Assembly (NCBI GenBank): GCA_005888395.1
Contig: VAXF01000052.1
Location: 3,980-21,540 of the forward strand
Length of the DNA: 17,561 bases
Direction: 5' to 3'
DNA from: Actinomycetota bacterium
GTDB taxonomy: Bacteria > Actinomycetota > Acidimicrobiia > Acidimicrobiales > AC-25
The notes beneath the pieces are model-generated. The model saw only the letters and a program-made list of their open reading frames with translations. It made no database searches and was not told the origin of the DNA. The translations under genes were made by a program, and so were the position numbers. Positions 1 through 6,876 of the stretch are shown here, piece after piece. Each line of letters begins with the position of its first letter. Within the stretch, counting starts at the first letter, position 1.

Positions 1-2
1 AC

Positions 3-113
3 CGGCCCGTCGTGGTCGCGTCGAGCGACCGACGGGTGCAGGAAGGCGCGCGTGACCGGGGCGCCAACGTGATCTCCAGTAGCCAACTCCTCGCCGTCCT
101 CGGCCGAGGCTGA
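3..113 (+). CDS. YacP-like NYN domain nuclease, C-terminal fragment
   Basis: This frame is open from the window edge to a TGA at 111-113 and gives 36 residues, beginning RPVVVASSDRRVQEGARDRG and ending SSQLLAVLGRG. The pattern 'VVVASSDRRVQEGAR..GANVISS..LL' matches the last strand-helix unit of YacP-type NYN (PIN-like) domains, where the S-D pair contributes to the acidic metal site. Family members are small RNases or RNA-binding proteins. Only the tail is visible, so the start, the length and the other catalytic acids cannot be checked. It lies 92 bases upstream of sepH on the same strand. Family assignment is by motif from memory. Confidence 0.6.
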   Translation, partial: RPVVVASSDRRVQEGARDRGANVISSSQLLAVLGRG

Positions 114-1224
114 CGGGCCGACCGGTCCGCGGGTTGGGTGTGCGGGGGTGGTACCGTCGCCGCGAACCAAGCCCGAGAGCCGGGCCAGCTCCGCCGGGGG
201 CTCGTGTGCAACAGCTCCACCTGGTCGGCTTCACCACCGACCTCGAGGGTCTCATCTTCAGCATTCGCAAGGGGTCGAAGTCGGGCGGGTACGTCATCGT
301 CCTGGACGAGGACCTCATGACGAAGATCGACGAAGCCCAGCGGCTGCGTAACGGCGCCGCTGGTCGGCCTGCCGCGGGCGACGAGCCGGCGCCCAGGACG
401 ACGGCGACGCACACGTCACCCGGCCGGCCGGCCGCGCCGCGGCTGGACAAGCCACCCCGGCCGGAGAGCGCTCTCAGCCCCCGTGAGATCCAGTCCCGCC
501 TCCGCTCGGGAAGCTCGATCGCACAGGTCGCCACCGATGCGGGCGTCGACGAGGAGTGGATCGCGCGCTTCGCCGATCCGGTCATCGCCGAGCAGGACCA
601 GGTTGCCGGTGGAGCCAGGCGCATGTTCTTCACCAAGCCGAGGCGGACAAGGGCGTGCGACTGGTCGACGACGCCTACGACGCCGGTTGGAGTGCGTTCA
701 ACCTGCACGGGACGGTCTGGGTGGTGCGCTTCGCGTACGTGTCCCGGCAGAAGCAGCAGCTCGCCGAGTGGGAGGTCGACCTCCGGGACCGTGAGCTCGT
801 CTCGCGGAACCGACTCGCGTCGGAGCTCGCCTACGTCGAGCCGGGGCGTCGGCGCCGCCCGCCCGTCCTCGTGCCGAACGCGCCGGCCCGTCCGGCGACG
901 GCCGCGGTCGGACAGGAGGCGGCGAAACCGGCCGTGACCGACGACAGCCCGGCTGACGAGGAGACCGCCGCTCCCTCCGGCGCGGTCAGAGCCGCTCCGG
1001 CGCGCGGCCGAGCGCGAGTCGCCACGAAGCGAACCGCTCGCCGCACTGCGCCCACCGTGCGAAAGCGCTCGACCACGACCTCCCGGCGGACATCGACCGC
1101 TCGCCCGACCGGCAGCGCCGCCACCCGCCGTCGTGCACCGGCCGCCACGAAGGCCACACGTGCGGCAGTCAGGAAGGCCACGAAGGCCACTGCCGCGACG
1201 AAGGGCAGGCGGACGGCGCGCACG

Positions 1225-1323
1225 GCGCCGGCTCGCCGGACGGCGACGCGCGCAACGGCGCCGGCTCGCCGGACGGCGACGCGCGCAACGGGGACGGCTC
1301 GCTCGACCGCGACGCGAGCCGGC
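1225..1323 (+). repeat. 33-bp tandem repeat inside the SepH tail
   Basis: Two exact 33-bp copies (1225-1257 and 1258-1290) each encode APARRTATRAT. A diverged third copy (from 1291) encodes GTARSTATRA. The unit is a multiple of three, so copy-number changes keep the reading frame. Confidence 0.85.
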
Positions 1324-1365
1324 TCTGCCCGCCGTCGCTCGCCACGGGCGACGAGGGGATCGGCC

Positions 1366-1392
1366 GGCCGCTCCGGCCGCTCCGGCCGCTCC
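1366..1392 (+). repeat. 9-bp tandem repeat (GGCCGCTCC x3) in the SepH tail
   Basis: Three exact copies of GGCCGCTCC are followed by a partial fourth (GGGCGC). They encode the run GRSGRSGRSGR in the same frame as the rest of the tail. Confidence 0.85.
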
Positions 1393-2070
1393 GGGCGCAC
1401 CCGCTCGGCAGCGGCGGTGCCAGAGGACCGCGGGAGCCGCCGGGCACCCCCGCCTGTCGTCGGGGCGTCCGACCGGGCGAGCCACCTGGCCCGTCCGCCG
1501 GCCCCGATGGAGAGCGCCCACCGCGTGCACTCCGGCCCGTTCCCTCCCTACGCAAGGCCCGTGCCACCGCGGCCGAAGCCGCGGCCGATCGATCTGTCGC
1601 CGCGGCGCTCCGGTGCGCCCGAACGCGGCGGGGGAGGCGGGACTCGATCGACCAAGGCGTCGTCCGGGGCGGCCCCGGCGCGACGGGCCAAGAAGACGGC
1701 GAAGCAGACTGCGACGCAGGCTGCACCGACCAGCCGCGGCGCCGGCGCCGGGCACCCCGGACCTTCGCAGGGGCCTGAGCCGACGACTCGCCGCCCTGGG
1801 CTGGTGGGCAGCGCGCCGGCGGCCGCCGGCCGAACCCCACTGGACTCCGTCTGGCACGGGCCCGGCTCGGGCGAGGCGCCGCCGCCGGTCCGCATCCGCT
1901 CCGACCTCGCGGCGGCGAGGTCTTCCAGGCAGCTGCCCGAGGCCGTACCTCGGGGCCGGCGTCGTCGGCTCCCGGCCGAGCGCCGCGAACGCCCCCTTCG
2001 CGCCCGCTGACGGACCGCCTCGGCCCTCGCGCAGCCCCGCGGAGGTTCGGCGCGCCAAACTCGTGACGAC

Positions 2071-3147
2071 GTGACACGGGACGACCTCGGCGAGCTCGCC
2101 GGCGAGGTGCGGGCGACCGGTCTGGCGGCCGGGCTGGACGCGGTCGGCATCGCGTCCGCCGAGCCGTTCGAGGAGGCGCGCTCGGCGATCGAGGCGCGGC
2201 GGACGGCCGGGCTCCACGGGGGCATGCAGTTCACGTTCCGCAACCCGGCGCGGGCGACCGATCCAGGCCGCTCGGTGCGAGGGGCGGCGTCCCTCGTCGT
2301 GGGTGCCCGGTCCTATCGGCGCCGGCGGCCGGACCGGCCTCCGGGCCCGATGGGCGAGGTGGCCCGCTACTCGTGGCAGGACCACTACGTGCCGCTCCGC
2401 GACGCACTCGACCAGGTGGCCGCCGTGCTGGCCCGAGCCGGGTGGCGCGTGCGCGTGTTGGTCGACGACAACGCGCTCGTCGACCGGGCCGCGGCGGTGC
2501 GGGCCGGGCTCGGTTTCTTCGGCAAGAACACCAACGTCCTGCTTGTCGGGCGGGGATCGTGGTTCGTCCTCGGATCCGTCGTGACCGACGCTCCCCTCCC
2601 GGTCGACGAACCGGTCGACACGCCCGAGCACGGCGGTTGCGGGACGTGCACGCGCTGCATGCCGGCCTGCCCGACCGGCGCGCTGGTCGCCCCCGGCGTC
2701 CTCGACGCCCGCCGGTGCCTGGCCTGGCTCCTCGAGGCGCCGGGGTCCTTCCCCGAGGAGCTGCGGACGTCGCTGGGCGGTCGGGTGTACGGCTGCGACG
2801 ACTGCCAGACGGTGTGCCCGCCGAACCGGGCCGAGGACCGCCGGCGACCACCGCCGCGCGCCGACCCGCAGGACGAGGCGTGGGTCGACCTGCTCGGAAT
2901 GCTCGACGCCTCGGACGACGAGCTGCTGACCCGCTTCGCCCGCTGGTACGTGCCCCGCCGCGATCCCCGCTACCTCCGCCGCAACGCCCTCGTCGCCCTC
3001 GGCAACGTCGCCGACGGCGACGACCCGTCGGTCGTACGGACGTTGGCCAGGTGGTGCGGCGACGCCGACCCGCTCCTCCGCGAGCATGCTGAGTGGGCCG
3101 CCCGCCGGCTGGGCCGAGCCGACCTCGTCGGCGGGCGCGGCCGTTGA
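2071..3147 (+). CDS. queG: Epoxyqueuosine reductase QueG
   Basis: QueG reduces epoxyqueuosine to queuosine in the wobble position of GUN-anticodon tRNAs, using cobalamin and two [4Fe-4S] clusters. The 358-residue protein has the N-terminal DUF1730 region (AVGIASAEPFEEA; VVGARSYRRR; VDDNALVDRAAAVRAGLGFFG at 131-151). A ferredoxin-like part follows, with C190-x2-C193-x2-C196-x3-C200-P, then C216 and C242-x2-C245-x3-C249-P. A HEAT-like C-terminus (RNALVALGNVADGDD) closes it. Length and cysteine pattern are normal for the family. The start is GTG at 2071; another GTG at 2064 is out of frame. Its TGA overlaps the TTG start of the next gene, so the two are probably translationally coupled. B12 dependence fits the B12-type NrdJ encoded later in the window. 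Confidence 0.93.
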   Translation: MTRDDLGELAGEVRATGLAAGLDAVGIASAEPFEEARSAIEARRTAGLHGGMQFTFRNPARATDPGRSVRGAASLVVGARSYRRRRPDRPPGPMGEVARYSWQDHYVPLRDALDQVAAVLARAGWRVRVLVDDNALVDRAAAVRAGLGFFGKNTNVLLVGRGSWFVLGSVVTDAPLPVDEPVDTPEHGGCGTCTRCMPACPTGALVAPGVLDARRCLAWLLEAPGSFPEELRTSLGGRVYGCDDCQTVCPPNRAEDRRRPPPRADPQDEAWVDLLGMLDASDDELLTRFARWYVPRRDPRYLRRNALVALGNVADGDDPSVVRTLARWCGDADPLLREHAEWAARRLGRADLVGGRGR

Positions 3148-4289
3148 GCCACCTGCTCGTCACCAACGACTTCCCGCCCAAGCACGGCGGTATCCAGTCC
3201 TACCTGTGGGAGCTGTGGCGGCGCCTCCCGCCTCATCGCGTCCGCGTGCTCACCACCCCCTATCGCGGCGCGCACGCCTTCGACGCCGGCCAGCCGTTCC
3301 GGATCGAACGCGTGCGCTCGCCCGTCCTGCTGCCCGGCGACCCGGCCATCGGCCGGGCTGTTCGCCGAGCCGACCCGGCCCTCGTCGTCCTCGACCCGGC
3401 GCTCCCCCTCGGCCTGTCCGGCCCCCGCCTGAGGCGGCCGTACGCGCTCGTCCTGCACGGCGCGGAGGTCACCGTCGCGGGTCGGGTGCCGCTCAGCCGG
3501 CGGCTGCTCGTCCACGTGCTCCGGCACGCGACGCACGTGTTCGCCGCCGGCCACTACCCCGCGGCCGAGGCCCGGCGGGCGGCGGGCGACGCGCTGCCGC
3601 CGGTGACGCAGATCCCTCCCGGGGTCGACACGGCCCGCTTCCGCCCGCTCGACGCCGAGGCCAGGCGCGCGGCGCGGGCCCGCTTCGGCTTTCCGGACGA
3701 CCGGCCGGTCGTGCTGAGCGTCAGCCGGCTCGTTCCCCGCAAGGGCATGGACCTGCTCATCGAAGCGATCTCGGTCGCGGCGACGGACCATCCCGGCGTC
3801 CTCCTCGCCATCGGTGGGGCGGGACGGGACCGTCCCCGGCTGGAGCGGCTCGCCGCCCGCAGGCGCGCACCGGTGCGGTTCCTCGGCCGCGTCGCCGACG
3901 ACGACCTGGCCGCGCTCTTCGGATGCGCGGACGTGTTCGCCATGCCGTGCCGGAACCGGTGGGGCGGGCTCGAGCAGGAAGGGTTCGGGATCGTCTTCCT
4001 CGAGGCGGCCGCGTGCGCCATCCCTCAGGTCGCGGGGCGGAGCGGCGGGGCGGCCGAGGCCGTGGCGCACGGCGAGACCGGTCTCGTGATCGACGAGCCC
4101 GGCGACCCGTCCGCCGTCGCCGCCGCGCTCGTCCGCCTCCTCTCCGACGACGACGCCCGCCGCACGATGGGCGCGGCTGCCCGCCGGCGGGTCGAGCGCG
4201 AGTTCTCCTACGACGGCTTGGCCGCCCGGCTGGACGCGACGCTGCTCGAGCTGGAAGGGCGCGGGGTGAACGGGGCGGCGCACCAATGA
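3144..4289 (+). CDS. GT4 glycosyltransferase, PimB-like mannosyltransferase
   Basis: This is probably a membrane-associated GDP-mannose-dependent transferase that adds mannose to phosphatidylinositol mannosides or a related glycolipid. The start chosen is TTG at 3144, which overlaps the queG stop (TTGA) and places the diagnostic VTNDFPPKHGGIQSYLWE at the N-terminus. Upstream starts would add a Pro/Arg-rich stretch not seen in the family. The protein is 381 residues, normal for GT4. Visible signatures are GGIQSY (about 15-20), LHGAEV (about 104-109), SVSRLVPRKGMD with the Arg and Lys that bind donor phosphates (about 192-203), and the E-x7-E motif EGFGIVFLE (E279, E287). The N-terminus resembles PimB/PimC; the exact acceptor cannot be read from sequence. 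Its stop overlaps the next start as ATGA. Confidence 0.88.
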   Translation: MSHLLVTNDFPPKHGGIQSYLWELWRRLPPHRVRVLTTPYRGAHAFDAGQPFRIERVRSPVLLPGDPAIGRAVRRADPALVVLDPALPLGLSGPRLRRPYALVLHGAEVTVAGRVPLSRRLLVHVLRHATHVFAAGHYPAAEARRAAGDALPPVTQIPPGVDTARFRPLDAEARRAARARFGFPDDRPVVLSVSRLVPRKGMDLLIEAISVAATDHPGVLLAIGGAGRDRPRLERLAARRRAPVRFLGRVADDDLAALFGCADVFAMPCRNRWGGLEQEGFGIVFLEAAACAIPQVAGRSGGAAEAVAHGETGLVIDEPGDPSAVAAALVRLLSDDDARRTMGAAARRRVEREFSYDGLAARLDATLLELEGRGVNGAAHQ

Positions 4290-4750
4290 AGGGGCGAGCG
4301 ATCGTTCGGGCCTCGTGGGCCGGCACGGCCGCGTTCGGGGTCACCGCCGCGCTGGCCGCCACGGTGCGGGGCACGGTCGCCGCCGACGGTGCGCTGGTGG
4401 TCGCGGTGGCGCTGTTCCTGGCCGGCGCGGCCGTGTTCGTGGCCAGCTTCGCGCGAGCGGTGGCTCGCAGCCGGCACGACGAGGTCAACCTGCTCGGGCT
4501 GTACTTCCTCGAAGGGCGAACCGCGCCGCCGGCCGTCCGCCGCCTGCTGCTCGGCTCATTGGTGGCCGAGGTCGCCATCGCGCTGGGCACGGCCGCGCGC
4601 CGGCCCAACACGAGCGTGGTGTTCGGCATCCTGGTGCCGGTCTACGGTCTGGCCATGTGCGGGCTCTGGTCGGCTCGGTACGGCACGTTCCCGCGTCGTC
4701 GTCCCGCACGCGGGGTGACCCGCCGCCCGGCCCGCCGGGGCGGGCGCTGA
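4286..4750 (+). CDS. Small four-helix membrane protein, unknown function
   Basis: This 154-residue protein starts at an ATG overlapping the glycosyltransferase stop (ATGA, 4286-4289). Hydrophobic segments are visible at about residues 11-27, 33-54, 83-98 and 105-125. The loop between the second and third contains the polar motif RSRHDEVNLLGLYFLEGRTAP. The N-terminus (MKGRAIVR) and the C-terminal tail (RRRPARGVTRRPARRGGR) are strongly basic, so both ends are probably cytoplasmic. I do not recognise the family. Tight coupling to a PimB-like mannosyltransferase suggests a role with envelope glycolipids, but that is inference only. It is the last gene of the queG-GT4 unit. Confidence 0.8.
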   Translation: MKGRAIVRASWAGTAAFGVTAALAATVRGTVAADGALVVAVALFLAGAAVFVASFARAVARSRHDEVNLLGLYFLEGRTAPPAVRRLLLGSLVAEVAIALGTAARRPNTSVVFGILVPVYGLAMCGLWSARYGTFPRRRPARGVTRRPARRGGR

Positions 4751-4757
4751 CCGCGAC

Positions 4758-4763
4758 TATCCT
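4758..4763 (+). promoter_or_regulatory. Possible -10 (TATCCT) of the SRPBCC-ArsA operon
   Basis: TATCCT fits the actinobacterial -10 pattern TANNNT and lies in the only gap (4751-4840) between two blocks of overlapping genes. No convincing -35 is visible. A 22-codon frame starting at GTG 4773 ends at 4841, overlapping the next start as TGATG, so a translated leader is conceivable but unproven. Confidence 0.35.
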
Positions 4764-4840
4764 CGTCCGCCCGTGCAGCCGGTGCGCCTCGTCCGAAGCG
4801 GCAGACGGCCTGCGACACCGCGTCCGAGAGGTGCGGGGTG

Positions 4841-5287
4841 ATGGCTGATCGGGCCACCGAGCGCATGCGGGTCGCCGCTCCGCCGGACGAGCTGTTCGCC
4901 GTGGTCACCGACTTCGAGCGCTACCCCGAGTGGGCGGTGGACATCAAGCACGTGCAGGTCCTCGAGCGCGACAGCGAGGGTCGAGGCGTCCGGGTGGCCT
5001 TTCGGGCTGCGGCCATGGGTCGCAGCACGAGCTACACGCTCGCCTATGACTACTCGAAGGCGCCGGCCGAGCTGTCGTGGGCGCTCGAGCGGGGCGACAT
5101 CACCCGCCGGCTCGACGGCACCTACGTGTTCGATCCGACCCCTGACGGGGCGACCGAGGTGACCTACAAGCTCGCGGTCGAGCTCGTCGTCCCGCTGCCC
5201 GGCTTCATCAAGTCGCGCGCGGAGGGTCGCATCCTCGCGAACGCGCTGCGCGACCTGAAGGCGCGCGCCGAGGGATCGGCCGCGTGA
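4841..5287 (+). CDS. SRPBCC/START-like (polyketide cyclase family) protein
   Basis: This 148-residue single-domain protein belongs to the SRPBCC superfamily, whose helix-grip fold has a deep pocket for lipids or other hydrophobic ligands. The family pattern is clear. An N-terminal strand leads into APPDELFAVVTDFERYPEWA, followed by alternating strands (VRVAFRAAAMGRSTSYTLAY) and a long C-terminal helix (SRAEGRILANALRDLKARAE). It resembles the Coq10/RatA-like branch. ATG 4841 is preferred over the adjacent GTG 4838 because the GAGAGGTG ribosome site (4827-4834) is then better spaced. Its stop overlaps the ArsA start (GTGA). From memory, SRPBCC genes adjoin ArsA-type ATPases in other actinobacteria, sometimes close to a ROK glucokinase as here. 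The ligand is unknown. Confidence 0.85.
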   Translation: MADRATERMRVAAPPDELFAVVTDFERYPEWAVDIKHVQVLERDSEGRGVRVAFRAAAMGRSTSYTLAYDYSKAPAELSWALERGDITRRLDGTYVFDPTPDGATEVTYKLAVELVVPLPGFIKSRAEGRILANALRDLKARAEGSAA

Positions 5288-6462
5288 CGGCCCGCATCCT
5301 GCTGTTCACCGGCAAGGGCGGTGTCGGCAAGACGAGCGTCGCGGCCGCGACCGCCCTTCAGTGCGCGGACGGAGGCCGGCGCACGTTGGTGCTGTCTACC
5401 GACCCCGCCCACTCGCTCGCCGATGCGTTCGACCGGCCGCTGTGCGGCGACGCCACGTCGGTCGTTCCCCATCTGTGGGCCGAGCAGCTCGACGCCACCG
5501 AGCGGCTCGAGGAGGCGTGGGGCGACGTGCAGGGCTACATGCTCGAGGTGTTCCGGTGGGCGGGGCTGGATGCCATCGAGGCGGAGGAGCTGTCGGTCAT
5601 CCCTGGGCTCGACGAGATCTTCGCCCTGGCGGACATCAAGGCGCACGCGGAGACCGGCGAGTGGGACGTCATCGTCGTCGACTGCGGCCCGACCGCGGAG
5701 ACCATCCGGCTGCTGTCGCTCCCCGACGTGCTCGGCTGGTACATGGAGCGAGTGTTCCCCGTCGGCCGACGGTTGACCGGCCTCGTCCGCCCGATCCTGA
5801 CCCGCGTGTCCTCCGTCCCCGTCGCCGACGAGGGCGTCTTCACCGCCACCGCCGCGCTCCATGAACGGCTGCGCGGCGTGCGCGACCTGCTGACCGACGG
5901 CGCCCGTTGCACGGTCCGCCTCGTCGTGAACCCCGAGCGGATGGTCATCGCCGAGGCCCGCCGGACGGCGACGTACCTTGGTCTGTTCGGCTACTGCGTC
6001 GACGCCGTCGTGGCCAACCGGTTGCTGCCCGATGCCGTGTGCGATCCGTGGTTCGACGCATGGAAGGAGTCGCACGCCGAGCACCTGGCCGCCATCGAGG
6101 AGGGCTTCGCCCCGCTGCCGGTCATGCGGGCGGAGCTGGCCGACGGCGAGCTGGTCGGGGTGCAGCGCCTCCGCTGCTTCGGGGCGTCGCTCTACGGCGA
6201 GGTCGACCCGGCGGCGCTCCTCCACCAGGGCCCGCCGCTGAGCGTCGAGCGGCGCAACGGCGGCAAGGTGCTCCGGATGCCTCTCCCGTTCGCCGACCGG
6301 GACGACCTGGAGCTCGGCCGCCGCGACGACGAGCTGCTGGTGCGGGTAGGGCCGCACCGGCGGGCGGTGATGCTGCCCGACTCCTTGCGACGGCTGGCGG
6401 TCGGGGGCGCCCGGCTGGAGGGCGACTGGCTGGAGGTGTGCTTCGAGGAGGGCACGTCGTGA
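5284..6462 (+). CDS. ArsA/Get3-family ATPase with C-terminal HSP20-like domain
   Basis: This is a P-loop ATPase of the ArsA/GET3 (TRC40) branch, 392 residues with a single ATPase domain. Visible motifs are the deviant Walker A GKGGVGKT (10-17), switch I DPAHSL (40-45), and VVDCGPTAETIRLLSLP (131-147), which replaces the usual D-T-A-P-T-G-H-T. There is no CxxC zinc pair as in eukaryotic Get3 and no arsenite-binding cysteine cluster, so arsenite export is unlikely. About residues 322-388 (KVLRMPLPFADRDDLELGRR onward to GDWLEVCFEE) form a beta-rich module like the ArsA-associated HSP20 (alpha-crystallin) domain also found in Get3d-type proteins. That suggests binding of hydrophobic clients. The GTG start overlaps the SRPBCC stop, and the stop overlaps the next GTG. 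The client and membrane target are unknown. Confidence 0.9.
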   Translation: MTARILLFTGKGGVGKTSVAAATALQCADGGRRTLVLSTDPAHSLADAFDRPLCGDATSVVPHLWAEQLDATERLEEAWGDVQGYMLEVFRWAGLDAIEAEELSVIPGLDEIFALADIKAHAETGEWDVIVVDCGPTAETIRLLSLPDVLGWYMERVFPVGRRLTGLVRPILTRVSSVPVADEGVFTATAALHERLRGVRDLLTDGARCTVRLVVNPERMVIAEARRTATYLGLFGYCVDAVVANRLLPDAVCDPWFDAWKESHAEHLAAIEEGFAPLPVMRAELADGELVGVQRLRCFGASLYGEVDPAALLHQGPPLSVERRNGGKVLRMPLPFADRDDLELGRRDDELLVRVGPHRRAVMLPDSLRRLAVGGARLEGDWLEVCFEEGTS

Positions 6463-6746
6463 CGACCAGCGAGGAGCGGGCGCTCGAGGCGATCAGGCAC
6501 CTGCAGGCGGCCGCGCTCGAGATGATCGCGGCGGCGAGGTCGGTTCTCGACTTGGCCGAGGACCTGGTGGTGGACCCCGCCTCGCTGCTCGCCCTCGCCG
6601 CGGCGGCCAGCGAGCTGGCCGGTCCGATCGTCGAGCGGGCCCGCACGGCCACCCGGGTCGTCGATCCGGGCCTCGCCTGCCGCCGCTCGGACGGCGCCGC
6701 CGCCTCGTCCGGGCGAGGGCCGATCGAGCACATCCACGTGTCCTGA
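6459..6746 (+). CDS. Small unknown protein translationally coupled to the ArsA ATPase
   Basis: This 95-residue protein starts at a GTG overlapping the ATPase stop (GTGA). Residues 5-67 are strongly helical and alanine-rich (ALEAIRHLQAAALEMIAAAR; LLALAAAASELAGPIVERAR), suggesting a helical hairpin or coiled coil. A low-complexity stretch follows, and the protein ends in a short strand-like IEHIHVS. There is no signal peptide or transmembrane segment. Small helical proteins follow this kind of ATPase in other actinobacteria as I recall, with a similar short C-terminal tag. I do not recognise a named domain. Position suggests an adaptor or regulator of the ATPase. Confidence 0.8.
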   Translation: MTTSEERALEAIRHLQAAALEMIAAARSVLDLAEDLVVDPASLLALAAAASELAGPIVERARTATRVVDPGLACRRSDGAAASSGRGPIEHIHVS

Positions 6747-6747
6747 G

Positions 6748-6776
6748 CCGAGGGGGACGTGGACCTTCCCCCTTGG
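6748..6776 (+). terminator. Hairpin after the ArsA operon
   Basis: Starting two bases after the stop of the small protein, CCGAGGGGG (6748-6756) pairs with CCCCCTTGG (6768-6776). The result is a nine-pair stem with one G-T pair and an 11-base loop. No T-run follows, as is common for actinobacterial terminators. Confidence 0.5.
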
Positions 6777-6807
6777 GAGCCGGACGGGCGGGTCGTCAAG
6801 CAGGTAA

Positions 6808-6828
6808 GTTGAGTTTAATAGACTCAAG
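6808..6828 (+). promoter_or_regulatory. HAIR element: predicted HspR heat-shock repressor operator
   Basis: The site reads GTTGAGT, then TTAATAG, then ACTCAAG. It matches the HspR-associated inverted repeat CTTGAGT-N7-ACTCAAG at 13 of 14 defined positions, with exact 7-base spacing. HspR uses this operator to repress dnaK, clpB and related genes in actinobacteria. The site sits in the only AT-rich patch of the region (about 6805-6840), 69 bases before the ATG of the release-factor-like gene, where a promoter is expected. The left arm TTGAGT could double as a -35. Confidence 0.75.
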
Positions 6829-6876
6829 AAAACTACTGCAAGAGCGGAGTAGGAAGGTCGCTTCTGTCGGGGTACG

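Larger units (their letters stand above)
206..2010 (+). pseudogene. sepH: Septation protein SepH (DUF3071), frameshifted, with a long basic tail
   Basis: SepH promotes FtsZ assembly at the actinobacterial division site. The GTG at 206 follows a GGGGG ribosome site (196-200) and starts MQQLHLVGFTTDLEGLIFS, the hallmark SepH N-terminus. A helix-turn-helix segment (LSPREIQSRLRSGSSIAQVA, about residues 91-123) follows. The frame is good to MFFTKPR (about 640). The next recognisable SepH sequence (DKGVRLVDDAYDAGWSAFNL, then FAYVSRQKQQLAEWEVDL) lies one frame back, from about 643 to the TGA at 2008-2010. One base, or one base plus a multiple of three, is therefore missing. From memory homologues carry more residues at this point, so a small deletion is likely. 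After about 850 the protein becomes a roughly 390-residue Arg/Ala/Thr/Pro-rich tail with internal repeats. It could be a true pseudogene or an assembly or sequencing error. Confidence 0.75.

Noticed and set aside
620..665. Programmed ribosomal frameshifting in sepH
   Set aside because: No slippery heptamer or downstream pseudoknot-like structure was seen, and sequence appears to be missing rather than merely shifted.
1225..1392. CRISPR or mobile repeat
   Set aside because: The repeats are contiguous, in frame and without spacers. They encode protein repeats in the SepH tail.
2970..4286. A 438-codon minus-strand frame opposite the GT4 gene
   Set aside because: It is antisense to a gene with intact GT4 motifs and contains no recognisable domain.
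4773..4841. A 22-codon upstream frame from GTG 4773 ending at the SRPBCC start (TGATG)
   Set aside because: There is no ribosome site, its composition is that of chance GC-rich sequence, and it has no attenuator-type codon run. Kept only as a note on the promoter entry.
5284..6462. Arsenite-efflux ATPase ArsA
   Set aside because: It has one ATPase domain, lacks the arsenite-binding cysteines, carries an HSP20-like C-terminus, and has no arsB, arsC or arsR nearby.
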